NCBI GenBank assembly: GCA_050258735.1
Contig: JBLMZJ010000094.1
Location: forward strand, 1 to 47,800
Direction: 5' to 3'
Length of the DNA: 47,800 nt
Origin: Syntrophomonas_A sp050258735
GTDB taxonomy: Bacteria > Bacillota > Syntrophomonadia > Syntrophomonadales > Syntrophomonadaceae
How positions within the stretch are numbered: position 1 is the first letter of the stretch; each line of letters opens with the position of its first letter. Below, piece after piece: positions 1 through 7,173 of this stretch. The notes beneath the pieces were generated by a model. The model was not told the DNA's origin. It did no database searches and worked only from the letters and a program-made list of their open reading frames with translations. A program made the translations under genes and the position numbers.

Positions 1-412
1 TGGCTGGGCTGACGTCGAAATAGGGCTTTCCGTTGACGGTCAAAACCGGGGTGGCCTGGCACTGACCAACACATTCGGTCAACTCCAACGTGAACTTGCC
101 GTCTGCTGTGCTGTCTCCGACCTTGATGCCCAGTTCCTTCTCCAATGCGGCCAGGACTTCTTCAGCTCCGGCTACATGACAGGGCGCGCTTTCGCACATG
201 CGGATAACGTACTTGCCCCGGGATTTTATGGAGAACATGGAATAAAAGGTGGCAACTCCATAAGCCTGACTTACCGGTACCTTGAAAATCTCGGCAGCCT
301 CGGCTATGGCTTCTACCGGCAGATAGCTTATTTCCTTCTGGATTGCGTGATAAGCCTCGATGATTCCCCCCGGCTTGTCCGCATACTTGGCAATGATCTC
401 CTTGTAGCTCAT
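1..412 (-). CDS. NuoE/HydC-like [2Fe-2S] thioredoxin-fold subunit (3' end outside window)
   Basis: This encodes the 24-kDa-type subunit of NADH dehydrogenase, NAD-linked hydrogenase or formate dehydrogenase complexes, which passes electrons from the flavin subunit through one [2Fe-2S] cluster. The 137 visible residues start at an ATG with GGAGGG eight bases upstream. The cluster ligands are visible as Cys73-x4-Cys78 (CESAPC) and Cys114-x3-Cys118 (CVGQC), and the N-terminal helical region (YLPVEAI, ATFYSMF) is typical of the family. The gene is cut by the left edge of the window, so only a few C-terminal residues are missing. Partner subunits would lie to the left. In fermentative Firmicutes such genes usually belong to electron-bifurcating hydrogenases or formate dehydrogenases rather than respiratory complex I; which one applies here cannot be seen. 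Confidence 0.93.
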   Translation of the reverse strand, partial: MSYKEIIAKYADKPGGIIEAYHAIQKEISYLPVEAIAEAAEIFKVPVSQAYGVATFYSMFSIKSRGKYVIRMCESAPCHVAGAEEVLAALEKELGIKVGDSTADGKFTLELTECVGQCQATPVLTVNGKPYFDVSPA

Positions 413-624
413 TGATCTTTCCCTCCTTCCTGATTTCTTTTCCGGGTATTTTAAACATGCTGTCATGATATTTCTCCAAATTTGACATAAATCCTGCTTG
501 CATAATTGTATATTTTGAACCACAGCAAAAGCTGGTAAAATGACCATTCCAAGGGTTTTTTGAAGTTGTCTCAGATACCATAAAAAATGGTTATAGGGCC
601 AATTAATTAGATCTCATGTTATGG

Positions 625-630
625 TATAAT
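625..630 (+). promoter_or_regulatory. Extended -10 promoter element
   Basis: A perfect TATAAT preceded by TGG (a TGn extended -10) lies 37 bases before the start of the small secreted protein gene at 668. No good -35 hexamer is seen at the usual spacing, which is common for extended -10 promoters. Confidence 0.5.
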
Positions 631-667
631 GGTCATATCGTAAATGATCATGACTATGGAGGTAACA

Positions 668-1171
668 ATGGGTCTAAAAAAGGACAAGTTTGTCATAACC
701 ATTTGTCTTGCTGTATGTCTTTGCGTTACCGGTTCAATAGGTAGTATTTCCCCAGAGCTGATGGCGGCGAACGTACAAAACGATAAACAGACTAACAAAT
801 CAACTAGTAGCCAAACCAATAAACAAAGCAGTAAACAGAATAGCCAGAGCAATACCGCTGCAGGCAAAACGAACAACTCGACCCTTAATAATACAAGCAA
901 TCAGCCGGAAATGCCGATTATGCCGGTCATGCCTGCTGTTCCTGCTAATTCTTCGAATACTACTTCTACATCGGTACTCAATCGGCCATGGGATTCGCAG
1001 GATCGAAATAGTGGCATCCAGTTGAAGACCCGTTGGGAAGACCGACGCAATATCCTTTGGGACAAAAATAACAAAAAGGTTCTTATTAATATACAGAAGA
1101 AAAAAGAAAATATACATATGAAAGGTAAAGGGAAGTCGAGTCAGACAGAAGTACCGATAAGAGAAAAGTAG
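668..1171 (+). CDS. Small secreted low-complexity protein, function unknown
   Basis: The 167-residue product is not recognised. The chosen ATG has GGAGG five bases upstream; an ATG further up (644) lacks one. Residues about 1-40 form a signal peptide: basic MGLKKDK, a hydrophobic core, then a likely cleavage after MAA. The next ~60 residues are rich in N, Q, S, T and K (repeated TNK, NKQ, SSK units) and look disordered. A short proline/methionine stretch follows (MPIMPVMPAVP), then a basic tail. The composition suggests an exported, wall-associated or spore-surface protein, but no domain supports this. It stands alone between the nuoE-like gene and gerW with its own promoter. Confidence 0.7.
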   Translation: MGLKKDKFVITICLAVCLCVTGSIGSISPELMAANVQNDKQTNKSTSSQTNKQSSKQNSQSNTAAGKTNNSTLNNTSNQPEMPIMPVMPAVPANSSNTTSTSVLNRPWDSQDRNSGIQLKTRWEDRRNILWDKNNKKVLINIQKKKENIHMKGKGKSSQTEVPIREK

Positions 1172-1199
1172 TCAGATTGGAATAAAAAGCTCGAGGCAA

Positions 1200-1565
1200 C
1201 TAGGATGATGAAGTTTCGCTGTTCCCGTCATCTCTGCCTAAGTGACCAATGATGGTGGGCAGGATTTCATTGATCTTATCCAGCGGGCCCTTTCCGGTAA
1301 GGGTTATAACACTAACTTCATTATCCTTGACAACTACCATGGCAGATGGTGAGATTTTTCCGCCGGATGCTGTACCACTGGTCGACCAGTGGCTTTTTTT
1401 GTCTTTGGGAGAAAAACCAGAGCCATTTCCTATCCCGAAACTTACGGTGATCAGAGGTATGAGGGTAATATCACCGACGTGGATCGGTTCTCCCACCACC
1501 GTATCGCTCTTGAAAAAGTCAGACATTTGTTCAAGAATCGCTGAGATATTTTGGCCAAGGTCCAT
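1200..1565 (-). CDS. ytfJ: GerW/YtfJ-family sporulation protein
   Basis: The 121-residue protein belongs to the GerW (YtfJ) family, forespore proteins needed in Bacillus subtilis for full germination with some nutrients. The family pattern is visible: a hydrophobic N-terminal helix segment (NISAILEQM), the VVGEPI..GDITLIPLITVSFGIG strand region, a glycine/serine-rich middle and the conserved SPSAMVVV segment. The ATG at 1565 is preferred over an in-frame TTG one codon upstream, because GGTGG lies six bases before it. A sigma-A-like promoter (1605-1633) precedes it, which is unexpected because known homologues are forespore-controlled. It ends 29 bases from the convergent secreted-protein gene. 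Confidence 0.88.
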   Translation of the reverse strand: MDLGQNISAILEQMSDFFKSDTVVGEPIHVGDITLIPLITVSFGIGNGSGFSPKDKKSHWSTSGTASGGKISPSAMVVVKDNEVSVITLTGKGPLDKINEILPTIIGHLGRDDGNSETSSS

Positions 1566-1604
1566 CAATAAACCACCTTAACTAAATTATTACCCGGTTT
1601 CTTG

Positions 1605-1633
1605 TTTATAAAACAAATATCCATGATTGTCAA
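1605..1633 (-). promoter_or_regulatory. Sigma-A-type promoter for the gerW/ytfJ gene
   Basis: On the minus strand a perfect TTGACA (1628-1633) is followed by a 17-base spacer and TATAAA (1605-1610), 40 bases upstream of the gerW start. This is a strong vegetative-type promoter by sequence. Confidence 0.65.
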
Positions 1634-1658
1634 ACTTAAAGATGATCTTAGAAACCCC

Positions 1659-1689
1659 AAAAAAAGACCCGCTGATAAAACAGCGGGTC
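1659..1689 (-). terminator. Rho-independent terminator of the flgG-flgJ operon
   Basis: Reading the minus strand, GACCCGCTG (9-bp arm), a six-base loop and CAGCGGGTC are followed by seven T residues. It begins 20 bases after the flgJ stop codon. Confidence 0.95.
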
Positions 1690-1708
1690 GCATTTGTTGA
1701 TTGATTCA

Positions 1709-2089
1709 CTATTCTTCTTCAGTATTGGGATCAGGCTTGATTCCCGGATTGGTCAACTGTTTATACAGCATTTCGGCGATACCGATCTGTCCGGTTTTAC
1801 TCATTGATTTAGCGTATTCATCATAAAGCATGGACTCGAAGGTTTCGTCAGCAAAAGAGCGGGGGATGAAGTCACTGCGATCGATACTGTTACGCATGGT
1901 TTCCATAACTTTTGAAAGCCAGACGGCCTCCAGTTCCTGACAGGCCTCATAGAGCTTCTTTTGATCTTTATCGCTCAACTTGTTCTTAATAATGGATTCA
2001 AACTTATTGTTCCTGGATTCTTCCACACTCAGAGAGGGGTCAGTGGCTGTATTTGTTTTAACTGTTGGAACATTATTATCGATCTTCAT
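1709..2089 (-). CDS. flgJ: FlgJ-like flagellar rod-binding protein
   Basis: This 126-residue protein matches the rod-binding domain found at the N-terminus of FlgJ, which helps assemble the flagellar rod. The recognisable core is residues about 45-115: ACQELEAVWLSKVMETMR, then FADETFESMLYDEYAKSMSKTG.IGIAEMLYKQL, the conserved pattern of the family. There is no muramidase (glucosaminidase) domain, as expected for Firmicute versions, so another enzyme must cut the wall. It is co-transcribed with flgG 44 bases upstream and followed directly by a terminator. Confidence 0.9.
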   Translation of the reverse strand: MKIDNNVPTVKTNTATDPSLSVEESRNNKFESIIKNKLSDKDQKKLYEACQELEAVWLSKVMETMRNSIDRSDFIPRSFADETFESMLYDEYAKSMSKTGQIGIAEMLYKQLTNPGIKPDPNTEEE

Positions 2090-2133
2090 TTTTATCCCTC
2101 ATTAAAATCGATCACTCACCGGAGTTTCGAAAA

Positions 2134-2919
2134 CTAACGGCGAAGATTGGCCGCGGTCTGCAGCATTTCATCAGAGGACTGGATGACCTTGGAATTGATC
2201 TCGTAGGCCCGCTGGGCGGTGATCAGTGAAACCATTTCCTCAGCGATTTTCACATTGGACATCTCCAGATAGCCTGATTCCAATTTTACGGTAGAATCAT
2301 CTTCGGGTACCCAGTCGAGTGGCTCTCCGGAGTTTGGAGTGTTCTGATAGAGATCCTCACCCAGTTTTGCCAAACCAGCGGGGTTAATGAATTTCGCTAA
2401 CTCCAGCTTGCCTCCTTCGGTGGGTTCGGTTGCACCCTGCTCGATATACGTAATGGTGCCGTCTTTACCGATAGCTATATCGTGAGCACCTTCTGGGATC
2501 GGGTCAGCGCCGATATATAAGTAACCGTCAGCTGTAACCATCTGACCTTCAGCATCTATTTTGATTGCTCCATCCCGCGTATACAGCGGATCTTCATAAC
2601 CGGGGACCTGTACCTTGAAAAAGGCGTCGCCGATAATGGCTACGTCCGTAGGGATTTCTGTATTCTGCATGTTACCCTGGGTAAACAGGCTTGTAATGGC
2701 GACGGGTTTAACACCAAGGCCTACATCCAATCTAACGGGTTCATTCACTTCAGGGCCGGAAGCGGGGCGTTTGATGGTTTGGTAAAGCAGGTCCTGAAAT
2801 TCAACTCGTTCTTTTTTATAGCCGTTGGTATTGACATTGGCCATGTTGTGAGCAATTGTGTCAACATTCAGTTGTTGACCATACATACCCAAGGCAGCGG
2901 TATAGAGCGATCTCATCAT
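2134..2919 (-). CDS. flgG: Flagellar basal-body distal rod protein FlgG
   Basis: The 261-residue protein is a flagellar rod protein of the FlgF/FlgG family and builds the axial drive shaft outside the membrane. The N-terminal signature is complete: MRSLYTAALGMYGQQLN, then IAHNMANVNTNGYKKE; the C-terminus has the matching SNVKIAEEMVSLITAQRAYEINSKVIQSSDEML motif. The length fits FlgG. An open frame extends upstream to 3018, but GGGGAGG nine bases before 2919 and the family N-terminus place the start at 2919 (or 2916). It is the first gene of a two-gene operon with flgJ, driven by a sigma-D-like promoter at 3034-3060. In Bacillus subtilis related genes (flhO, flhP) are also separate from the main flagellar operon. 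Confidence 0.95.
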   Translation of the reverse strand: MMRSLYTAALGMYGQQLNVDTIAHNMANVNTNGYKKERVEFQDLLYQTIKRPASGPEVNEPVRLDVGLGVKPVAITSLFTQGNMQNTEIPTDVAIIGDAFFKVQVPGYEDPLYTRDGAIKIDAEGQMVTADGYLYIGADPIPEGAHDIAIGKDGTITYIEQGATEPTEGGKLELAKFINPAGLAKLGEDLYQNTPNSGEPLDWVPEDDSTVKLESGYLEMSNVKIAEEMVSLITAQRAYEINSKVIQSSDEMLQTAANLRR

Positions 2920-2974
2920 AATAGTTTCCTCCCCAATAGAGATGCTGCGGCACATCAATCGTTCAATGCCGCCA

Positions 2975-3000
2975 GGGCCTCTCCATCCGGAGACCGGCCC
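2975..3000 (-). promoter_or_regulatory. Leader hairpin of the flgG mRNA with GGA in the loop
   Basis: In the predicted 5' leader the minus strand reads GGGCC-gg-TCTCC-GGAT-GGAGA-GGCCC, a ten-base-pair stem with a two-base bulge and a GGAT tetraloop. GGA in an apical loop is the core of a CsrA-binding site. CsrA controls flagellar mRNAs in Firmicutes, but this link is an inference. Confidence 0.4.
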
Positions 3001-3033
3001 GTAATTACTGATGGACATGGTTAATCATTATTA

Positions 3034-3060
3034 TTATCGGAAACTTAAGCGATTTCTTTA
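3034..3060 (-). promoter_or_regulatory. Sigma-D (sigma-28) type flagellar promoter for flgG
   Basis: On the minus strand TAAA (3057-3060), exactly 15 bases, then TCCGATAA (3034-3041) differs at one position from the sigma-D consensus TAAA-N15-GCCGATAA. It sits about 115 bases upstream of flgG. Flagellar sigma-factor control fits the gene it precedes. Confidence 0.75.
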
Positions 3061-3176
3061 ATGGTTTTTAAAAAAATTCCATAGTAAATAATATGGAAAC
3101 ATTTCTGTCTATTTCTCATATGTTTATTGAACAGGCGGATATAAAAGTGGCGTAGGTCGAAAGGGGGGTGTGAGGA

Positions 3177-3467
3177 ATGATAAAGATTTCCGAGCTAAGG
3201 GCACGTGACGTGGTGAATATCCTTGATGGTAAAAAGCTAGGGAATATCATCGATATCGATCTGGATTTGGAGAATGGCAAGGTGCTGGCTCTGGTCCTGC
3301 CGGGACGCTTGAAGGGCTTCAGCATCTTCTCCAAGAGGGAAGAGGTGACAGTACCCTGGAATAAAATCATTAGGATAGGCAGGGATGTTATCCTGGTAGA
3401 AGTGCCGGTAGTCAAAGAGATGGATGAATATCGGAGGAATTATATTTTAGATGGTGAACATTTCTAG
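3177..3467 (+). CDS. YlmC/YmxH-family sporulation PRC-barrel protein
   Basis: The 96-residue protein is a PRC-barrel protein of the YlmC/YmxH family, small proteins conserved in endospore formers. The barrel is visible from residue 1: MIKISELRARDVVNILDGKKLGNIIDIDLD, followed by the characteristic GKVLALVLPG and the W-containing strand VPWNKIIRIGRDVILVE. A purine-rich GGGGGG sequence precedes the ATG. Molecular function is unknown; Bacillus subtilis ymxH lies among sporulation-linked genes. It is divergent from flgG, with about 110 bases between the flgG promoter and this start. Confidence 0.85.
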   Translation: MIKISELRARDVVNILDGKKLGNIIDIDLDLENGKVLALVLPGRLKGFSIFSKREEVTVPWNKIIRIGRDVILVEVPVVKEMDEYRRNYILDGEHF

Positions 3468-3553
3468 CTAATAGGCGGTCAAATTGTTGGAAATCCCAGT
3501 ATTTTAGTTCATAATAGAGGCAGGCAATATGAATGAGCACAGGAGTGATAGCA

Positions 3554-4006
3554 GTGCGCTGCCCATACTGTCAGGATTTTGAGAGCCGCGTAGTCGATAG
3601 CAGGTCCAGCGAAGATGGGACAACCATTCGGCGCAGGCGTGAATGCAATGCATGCAAGAGGCGATTTACAACCTATGAGCGGGTTGAAGAGCGTCCATTG
3701 CTGGTCATCAAGAAGAACGGTAATAGTGAACAATTCAACCGGGACAAGATATTCAGCGGAATTATGAGAGCCTGTGAAAAGAGGCCAGTCAAAATCGAGG
3801 ATATCGAGGATGTGGTGGCCCAAATCGAGCGCGAGCTTCGCGATAATTTTGATCGCGAGGTAAGCAGCGTGATAGTAGGCGAAAAGGTTATGGACAAGCT
3901 GCAGGCTCTTGACGAAGTGGCTTATGTCAGATTTGCTTCCGTTTACCGGCAATTCGGCGATTTAAACAGCTTCATCAAAACTATCGAGCAATTGAAAAAT
4001 CGTTGA
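3554..4006 (+). CDS. nrdR: Transcriptional repressor NrdR
   Basis: NrdR represses ribonucleotide reductase genes in response to (d)ATP binding. The 150-residue protein has an N-terminal zinc ribbon (MRCPYC with Cys3/Cys6, then CNAC), the RRRRECNACKRRFTTYE basic segment, and an ATP-cone domain from about residue 45 (VIKKNGNSEQFNRDKI) to the end. A GTG start at 3554 is chosen because it gives the family N-terminus MRCPYC and has AGGAG eight bases upstream; an in-frame ATG at 3533 would add seven residues. No ribonucleotide reductase gene is in the window, so its targets lie elsewhere. Confidence 0.95.
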   Translation: MRCPYCQDFESRVVDSRSSEDGTTIRRRRECNACKRRFTTYERVEERPLLVIKKNGNSEQFNRDKIFSGIMRACEKRPVKIEDIEDVVAQIERELRDNFDREVSSVIVGEKVMDKLQALDEVAYVRFASVYRQFGDLNSFIKTIEQLKNR

Positions 4007-4039
4007 AAATAGTGAGAAGCATTAAAATGCTGATTTTGA

Positions 4040-4048
4040 TGATATAAT
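4040..4048 (+). promoter_or_regulatory. Extended -10 promoter upstream of phoP-type gene
   Basis: TGA followed by a perfect TATAAT lies 66 bases before the GTG start of the response-regulator gene. The -35 region (around 4021) is weak. Confidence 0.45.
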
Positions 4049-4113
4049 GCTTGTTGGATCAGGGTAGGTTTAAGCATTGCTTTAGCCTGCTTATATGTGA
4101 TTGAGGTGATCTG

Positions 4114-4830
4114 GTGCCGATTCCTAAAATACTGGTTGTAGATGATGAGACCTACATAGTAGAACTGGTCAAGTTCAACCTTGAAAAAGAGGGCTATCAA
4201 GTGCTGGTAGCATATGATGGAGTAAGTGCTCTGCAAACAGTAAAAGCCGAACCGCCCAATCTGATTTTGTTGGATATAATGCTGCCGGGAATGGACGGTC
4301 TTGAAGTATGCCGAAACCTAAAACAAGATGCCGAGACCAATGCCATTCCCATAATTATGCTTACCGCCAAGGGAGAAGAGTTCGATACAGTACTGGGTCT
4401 GGAAATGGGTGCGGACGATTATATCAAGAAGCCATTCAGCCCCCGTGAGATGGTAGCCCGGGTCAAAGCCCGGCTTAGGGCCCTGAAGATTCTAGAGGCC
4501 GAAAAGGCAGTGGGTAAGAAGATCTTCGTTGTTAAGGACCTTATTGTGATACCGGATAAATATGAAGCATTCCTCGGCGAGGAAAAACTAGAGCTGACCC
4601 CCAAAGAATTTGAATTATTGAGTCTAATGGCATCACATCAGGGGAAAGTATTCACACGCGAGGCGCTGTTGGAAAAAATATGGGGATACGAATTTTCAGG
4701 CGATACCCGTACTGTTGACGTCCACATAAGACATTTAAGGCAGAAGCTTAAGGATGATTCGACCTATCCCAACTATATAGAGACAGTAAGAGGCGTAGGC
4801 TACCGCTTTGTTGAGGGAAGAGCTAACTAA
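4114..4830 (+). CDS. phoP: OmpR/PhoB-family response regulator (PhoP-like)
   Basis: The 238-residue two-component regulator has a receiver domain at residues about 5-120 with acidic pair Asp10-Asp11, phospho-acceptor Asp54 (LILLDIMLPGMDG), the LTAK switch and the invariant Lys in YIKKPF. It also has a C-terminal winged-helix DNA-binding domain (LTPKEFELL, VFTREALLEKIWGYE, RTVDVHIRHLRQKL, VRGVGYRF). The GTG start has GAGGTGA four bases upstream. It is followed after 12 bases by its histidine kinase. Sequence style and kinase partner fit the phosphate-responsive PhoP/PhoR type, but no pho regulon gene is present to confirm the signal. Confidence 0.92.
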   Translation: MPIPKILVVDDETYIVELVKFNLEKEGYQVLVAYDGVSALQTVKAEPPNLILLDIMLPGMDGLEVCRNLKQDAETNAIPIIMLTAKGEEFDTVLGLEMGADDYIKKPFSPREMVARVKARLRALKILEAEKAVGKKIFVVKDLIVIPDKYEAFLGEEKLELTPKEFELLSLMASHQGKVFTREALLEKIWGYEFSGDTRTVDVHIRHLRQKLKDDSTYPNYIETVRGVGYRFVEGRAN

Positions 4831-4842
4831 GAGGTGAGGAAT

Positions 4843-5886
4843 ATGCTGACCGTAAACCAGGAATACCGCCAGATGCAGGCTATTATGTCTAGTATGATCG
4901 ATGGGGTCATTATCTGCGATTTGGAAGGCAGAGTTGCTCTCAGCAATCAAGCTGCCGAGAACCTGTTTCTGATCCGCGACGGCGGGCTGGTGGGCAAAAA
5001 GATCACCGAGCTGACGGCTGATGAAGAAATCGGTATGATGATACAGGAAGTGCTGCAGAAGGGTAACGAGGTCTTTACTGAAACGGCAGTCCACCCATCT
5101 ACCCAGGTCTACCGGGTCCATGTGGCGGCTATAAAAAACGAGAACAAGGATATCGAAGGCGCTGTGGCTGTTTTTCACGATGTGACCGATGCTCGTAATT
5201 TCGCTCAGATGCGTTCTGATTTTGTTGGCAACGTATCTCACGAGTTGAGAACTCCGCTTACATCAATAAAGGGTTTTGTTGAGACCCTGCTCGATGGGGC
5301 CATGGAAAACAGCGCAATATGCCGGAGGTTCTTGAGCATAATAGACTCAGAGACCGACCGGCTGAGCCGATTGATCGAGGATCTGCTGACGCTCTCATCT
5401 ATCGAGTCAAAGGAGAGGATCGTTCATCCCAAGCCGGTCTGCATCATCCGCTCCATGCGCGGGGTCATGAATATGCTGGGCCCCCAGATCAGCGAAAAGA
5501 AGCTGCATGTAGAGTTCGTCTATCCCGATGGCCTGTCGCTGGTACTGGCCGATGATGATTTGTTGGGTCAGGTTCTGATAAATCTTTTAGATAATGCTAT
5601 CAAGTACACCCCGCCGGGAGGTTCCATTTTTGTGCGGTGCCGTATGCGCGATAGCCGTGTAGTTACGACCATAAGCGACACCGGTGTAGGCATACCCCCG
5701 GACAGCCTGCCCAGAGTTTTTGAGCGCTTTTATCGCGTAGATAAGGCCAGATCCCGCAACCAGGGCGGAACCGGATTGGGTCTTTCTATCGTCAAACATA
5801 TTGTAGAATCCCACGGCGGCGAGGTCTTTGTCGAAAGCGAGGTTGGAAAAGGCTCAACCTTTGGGGTTTCGTTCCTGGCGGTTTAG
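4843..5886 (+). CDS. phoR: PAS-domain sensor histidine kinase (PhoR-like, no membrane segment)
   Basis: The 347-residue kinase has a PAS domain (residues about 10-115), a HisKA dimerisation domain with phospho-acceptor His133 in VSHELRTPLTSIKGFVETLL, and an HATPase domain (N box NLLDNAIKYTPPGG, G1 DTGVGIP, F box FERFYRVDKARSRNQGGTGLGLSIVK). It probably phosphorylates the regulator encoded 12 bases upstream. GAGGTGAGG precedes the ATG at 4843; a GTG at 4834 overlaps that site. PhoR-type kinases usually carry two membrane helices and an external domain. None is present, so this one should sense a cytoplasmic signal or bind an accessory protein. No sign of truncation at the start. Confidence 0.92.
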   Translation: MLTVNQEYRQMQAIMSSMIDGVIICDLEGRVALSNQAAENLFLIRDGGLVGKKITELTADEEIGMMIQEVLQKGNEVFTETAVHPSTQVYRVHVAAIKNENKDIEGAVAVFHDVTDARNFAQMRSDFVGNVSHELRTPLTSIKGFVETLLDGAMENSAICRRFLSIIDSETDRLSRLIEDLLTLSSIESKERIVHPKPVCIIRSMRGVMNMLGPQISEKKLHVEFVYPDGLSLVLADDDLLGQVLINLLDNAIKYTPPGGSIFVRCRMRDSRVVTTISDTGVGIPPDSLPRVFERFYRVDKARSRNQGGTGLGLSIVKHIVESHGGEVFVESEVGKGSTFGVSFLAV

Positions 5887-5900
5887 CGGAGGGTTGAATT

Positions 5901-5942
5901 AGCCACAGATGGACACAGATTTTGCACAGATTGACACAGATT
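5901..5942 (+). repeat. CACAGAT-type dispersed intergenic repeat, copy 1
   Basis: Four CACAGAT units with spacings of 10, 11 and 10 bases start with AGCCACAGATGGACACAGAT. Related copies lie at 17384-17415 and, inverted, at 17554-17584. It occupies the phoR-yggS gap and has no coding potential. Confidence 0.75.
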
Positions 5943-5978
5943 ATTATTAGTAAATGATATCAAGTACGAGGATTCTAT

Positions 5979-6659
5979 ATGAGTCTTAAGGATAATCTAG
6001 AAGTTGTTAAAAAAAGAATAGAAAAATCGGCGTTACGGGTCAACCGGGATCCGGCGGAGATTACGCTGGTTGCTGTAAGTAAGACGGTTGAGATAGATGT
6101 CATTAAAGAGACTTATGCATTGGGCCAGGTGGACTTCGGTGAGAACCGGGTGCAGGCTTTGAAGCCAAAAAGTGAAGCCTTACCCCAGGCCAGGTGGCAT
6201 CTTATCGGCCAATTGCAAACAAACAAGGTGCGAGACGTGGTGGGACGTGCCTGCCTTATACATTCTCTGGATCGCTGGAACCTGGCAGAGGAGATAGATC
6301 GTCAAGCTCGGACGAAAAAGATCATAATGCCGGTGTTGGTGCAGGTCAACATCGCGGGAGAGGAACAAAAGGCAGGATTTATGCCGGCCGATGTCGAATC
6401 ATTTATGGAGGATATTGGCCAATTGGGCAATCTTCAGGTGCAGGGTTTTATGACCATGGCACCCTTACTGGGGGATCCGGAAGAGGCCCGCCCGGTGTTT
6501 CGAGAGATGCATGACTTATATAAGAGGCTGGGCAAGAACAATTACCCTAATGTCGATCTTAGATACCTGTCCATGGGCATGTCCCAGGATTATGAGGTGG
6601 CTATCGAAGAGGGAGCAAATATAATACGCGTAGGAACGTCTATTTTCCAAGGCCAATGA
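5979..6659 (+). CDS. yggS: YggS/YlmE-family PLP homeostasis protein
   Basis: The 226-residue protein is a pyridoxal-5'-phosphate-binding protein (COG0325) that controls PLP and amino-acid pools rather than catalysing a known reaction. The single TIM-barrel domain shows the PLP-lysine Lys35 in LVAVSKT, FGENRVQ, WHLIGQLQTNK, HSLDR and the C-terminal LSMGMSQDYEVAIEEGANIIRVGTSIFG-type signature (FQG here). The length is normal. It heads the yggS-sepF-proC-yggT series, the same neighbourhood as ylmE in Bacillus. Confidence 0.96.
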   Translation: MSLKDNLEVVKKRIEKSALRVNRDPAEITLVAVSKTVEIDVIKETYALGQVDFGENRVQALKPKSEALPQARWHLIGQLQTNKVRDVVGRACLIHSLDRWNLAEEIDRQARTKKIIMPVLVQVNIAGEEQKAGFMPADVESFMEDIGQLGNLQVQGFMTMAPLLGDPEEARPVFREMHDLYKRLGKNNYPNVDLRYLSMGMSQDYEVAIEEGANIIRVGTSIFQGQ

Positions 6660-6735
6660 TTAGACTGATGATAAGAATACAGACCCGAACAGGTTTGTTT
6701 CATATAGATCTATAAGCAGGATAGGAGGGTTCGTA

Positions 6736-7170
6736 ATGGGCTGGTTCGCCAAAGTATGGCGCTGGATGGGCATGGAGGCCGAGGATGAGGCCAGGGAGGA
6801 ACTCCTTTCATTACCGTCCGGGCAGATGGAGGATGCAGGCAGGAAGATAAATTCAAATATCGTAAGTTTGCACAGCAATAAAGCGGTCAAAGTAGTGGTA
6901 TGTGAACCTACCAGTTTCGAAGAAGCACAGGCTCTGGCCGATCATTTGAAAGCAAGGAAACAGGTTATTATAAACTTCGAGAATACTGAACCGGAAGTGG
7001 TCCGCAGGATCATTGATTTCATAAGCGGAACCACCTATGCTCTGGAGGGCAGTTACCACCAGTTAGGGAAGAGCATCTGTGTATTCGCACCGAGCAATGT
7101 AGAGGTAGCCCGGGATCATCGCAGTCTTATGCGCAGATCACATTTCGGTCATCAAGCCGGGGGTGAATAG
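6736..7170 (+). CDS. sepF: Cell-division protein SepF
   Basis: SepF anchors FtsZ to the membrane at the division site. The 144-residue protein has an N-terminal amphipathic membrane-binding helix (MGWFAKVWRWMGM), an acidic linker to about residue 45, and the SepF core (VKVVVCEPTSFEEAQALADHLKARKQVIINFE..., then RIIDFISGTTYALEGSYHQLGKSICVFAPSNVEV). This matches the family over its whole length. GGAGG precedes the ATG. It sits between yggS and proC, consistent with the conserved ylm division locus. Confidence 0.96.
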   Translation: MGWFAKVWRWMGMEAEDEAREELLSLPSGQMEDAGRKINSNIVSLHSNKAVKVVVCEPTSFEEAQALADHLKARKQVIINFENTEPEVVRRIIDFISGTTYALEGSYHQLGKSICVFAPSNVEVARDHRSLMRRSHFGHQAGGE

Positions 7171-7173
7171 GGA

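Noticed and set aside
162..581. Minus-strand open frame of 139 codons
   Set aside because: It lies across the nuoE-like gene in another frame and has no ribosome site or recognisable domain.
4735..5241. Minus-strand open frame of 168 codons
   Set aside because: It is antisense to the phoP/phoR genes, whose domains are clear, and has no domain of its own.
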